Source of the DNA: Bacilli bacterium
Lineage (GTDB): Bacteria > Bacillota_I > Bacilli_A > RFN20 > CAG-826
Direction: 5' to 3'
NCBI GenBank assembly: GCA_016296285.1
Contig: JAEDJP010000073.1
Span: forward strand, 1-6,484
DNA: 6,484 nt
Under the pieces are notes generated by a model. That model was not told where the DNA came from, made no database searches, and saw only the letters and a list, made by a program, of their open reading frames with translations. Shown piece after piece: positions 6,449 to 6,484 of this stretch. Every line of letters begins with the position of its first letter. Within the stretch, counting starts at the first letter, position 1. The translations under genes were made by a program, and so were the position numbers.

Positions 6449-6465
6449 AGGAAATTATATTTCCT
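6449..6465. promoter_or_regulatory. Perfect palindrome over the rnf -10 box, possible operator
   Basis: AGGAAAT, a 3-nt centre and ATTTCCT form a perfect 7+3+7 inverted repeat that fully covers the -10 hexamer. A dimeric repressor bound here would block the promoter. It does not resemble the Rex consensus (TTGTGAA-N4-TTCACAA). Because TATAAT is AT-rich, part of the symmetry could be chance, but the GG/CC ends are not explained by the promoter. Confidence 0.45.
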
Positions 6466-6482
6466 TGGGTATTCGGTAACAA
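6454..6482 (-). promoter_or_regulatory. rnf operon promoter (sigma-A type)
   Basis: On the minus strand TTGTTA (6482-6477) and TATAAT (6459-6454) are separated by exactly 17 nt. The -10 is a perfect match and the -35 matches four of six bases. Transcription should begin near 6446-6448, leaving a leader of about 22-24 nt. That is too short for a riboswitch. No other promoter-like pair was seen between rnfC and rnfB. Confidence 0.8.
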
Positions 6483-6484
6483 GA

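Noticed and set aside
6425..6484. FMN riboswitch or other leader RNA ahead of rnfC
   Set aside because: The predicted leader is only about 22-24 nt, and nothing like the conserved FMN riboswitch core is present.

Overview
The window holds an almost complete Rnf (ferredoxin:NAD+ oxidoreductase, ion-translocating) operon on the minus strand, followed by the start of a gene for the flavin-attaching enzyme ApbE. The gene order is rnfC, rnfD, rnfG, rnfE, rnfA, an 82-residue Cys-motif membrane protein, and a short rnfB. A clear intrinsic terminator follows, and then apbE runs off the left edge of the window. The tight spacing (ATGA and TAATG overlaps, gaps of 2-12 nt), strong Shine-Dalgarno sequences and a lipoprotein-type ApbE suggest an anaerobic Bacillota-like bacterium with a GC-rich genome. 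TGA is a normal stop codon here, so this is not a code-4 mollicute. The lineage call is an inference.

Layout from transcription start to end: a sigma-A-type promoter (TTGTTA, 17-nt spacer, TATAAT) lies at 6454-6482, with a perfect 7+3+7 palindrome over its -10 box. Next come rnfC (6424-5123), rnfD (5116-4058), rnfG (4061-2523), rnfE (2510-1785), rnfA (1781-1179), orf82 (1179-931) and mini-rnfB (928-611). A GCAA-loop hairpin with a T tract (604-581) closes the operon. After a 163-nt gap carrying a second TATAAT box, apbE starts at 447 with almost no leader.

In known Rnf complexes, RnfB takes electrons from ferredoxin, an RnfA/RnfE [2Fe-2S] centre carries them across the membrane, covalent FMNs on RnfG and RnfD pass them on, and RnfC reduces NAD+. 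ApbE attaches the FMNs outside the cytoplasm. RnfA, RnfE and RnfC are close to standard here, but the two ends of the membrane wire are remodelled. RnfB keeps only its membrane anchor and the four-cysteine membrane-proximal Fe-S domain and has no ferredoxin-like domain. A second small protein with the same anchor plus CxxCxxxxC design sits beside it. RnfG is about 2.5 times the usual length, with three tandem FMN-binding-like modules, and none of the likely flavinylation sites in RnfG or RnfD matches the canonical motif exactly. Together these look like a divergent form of Rnf, which is the main point of interest.
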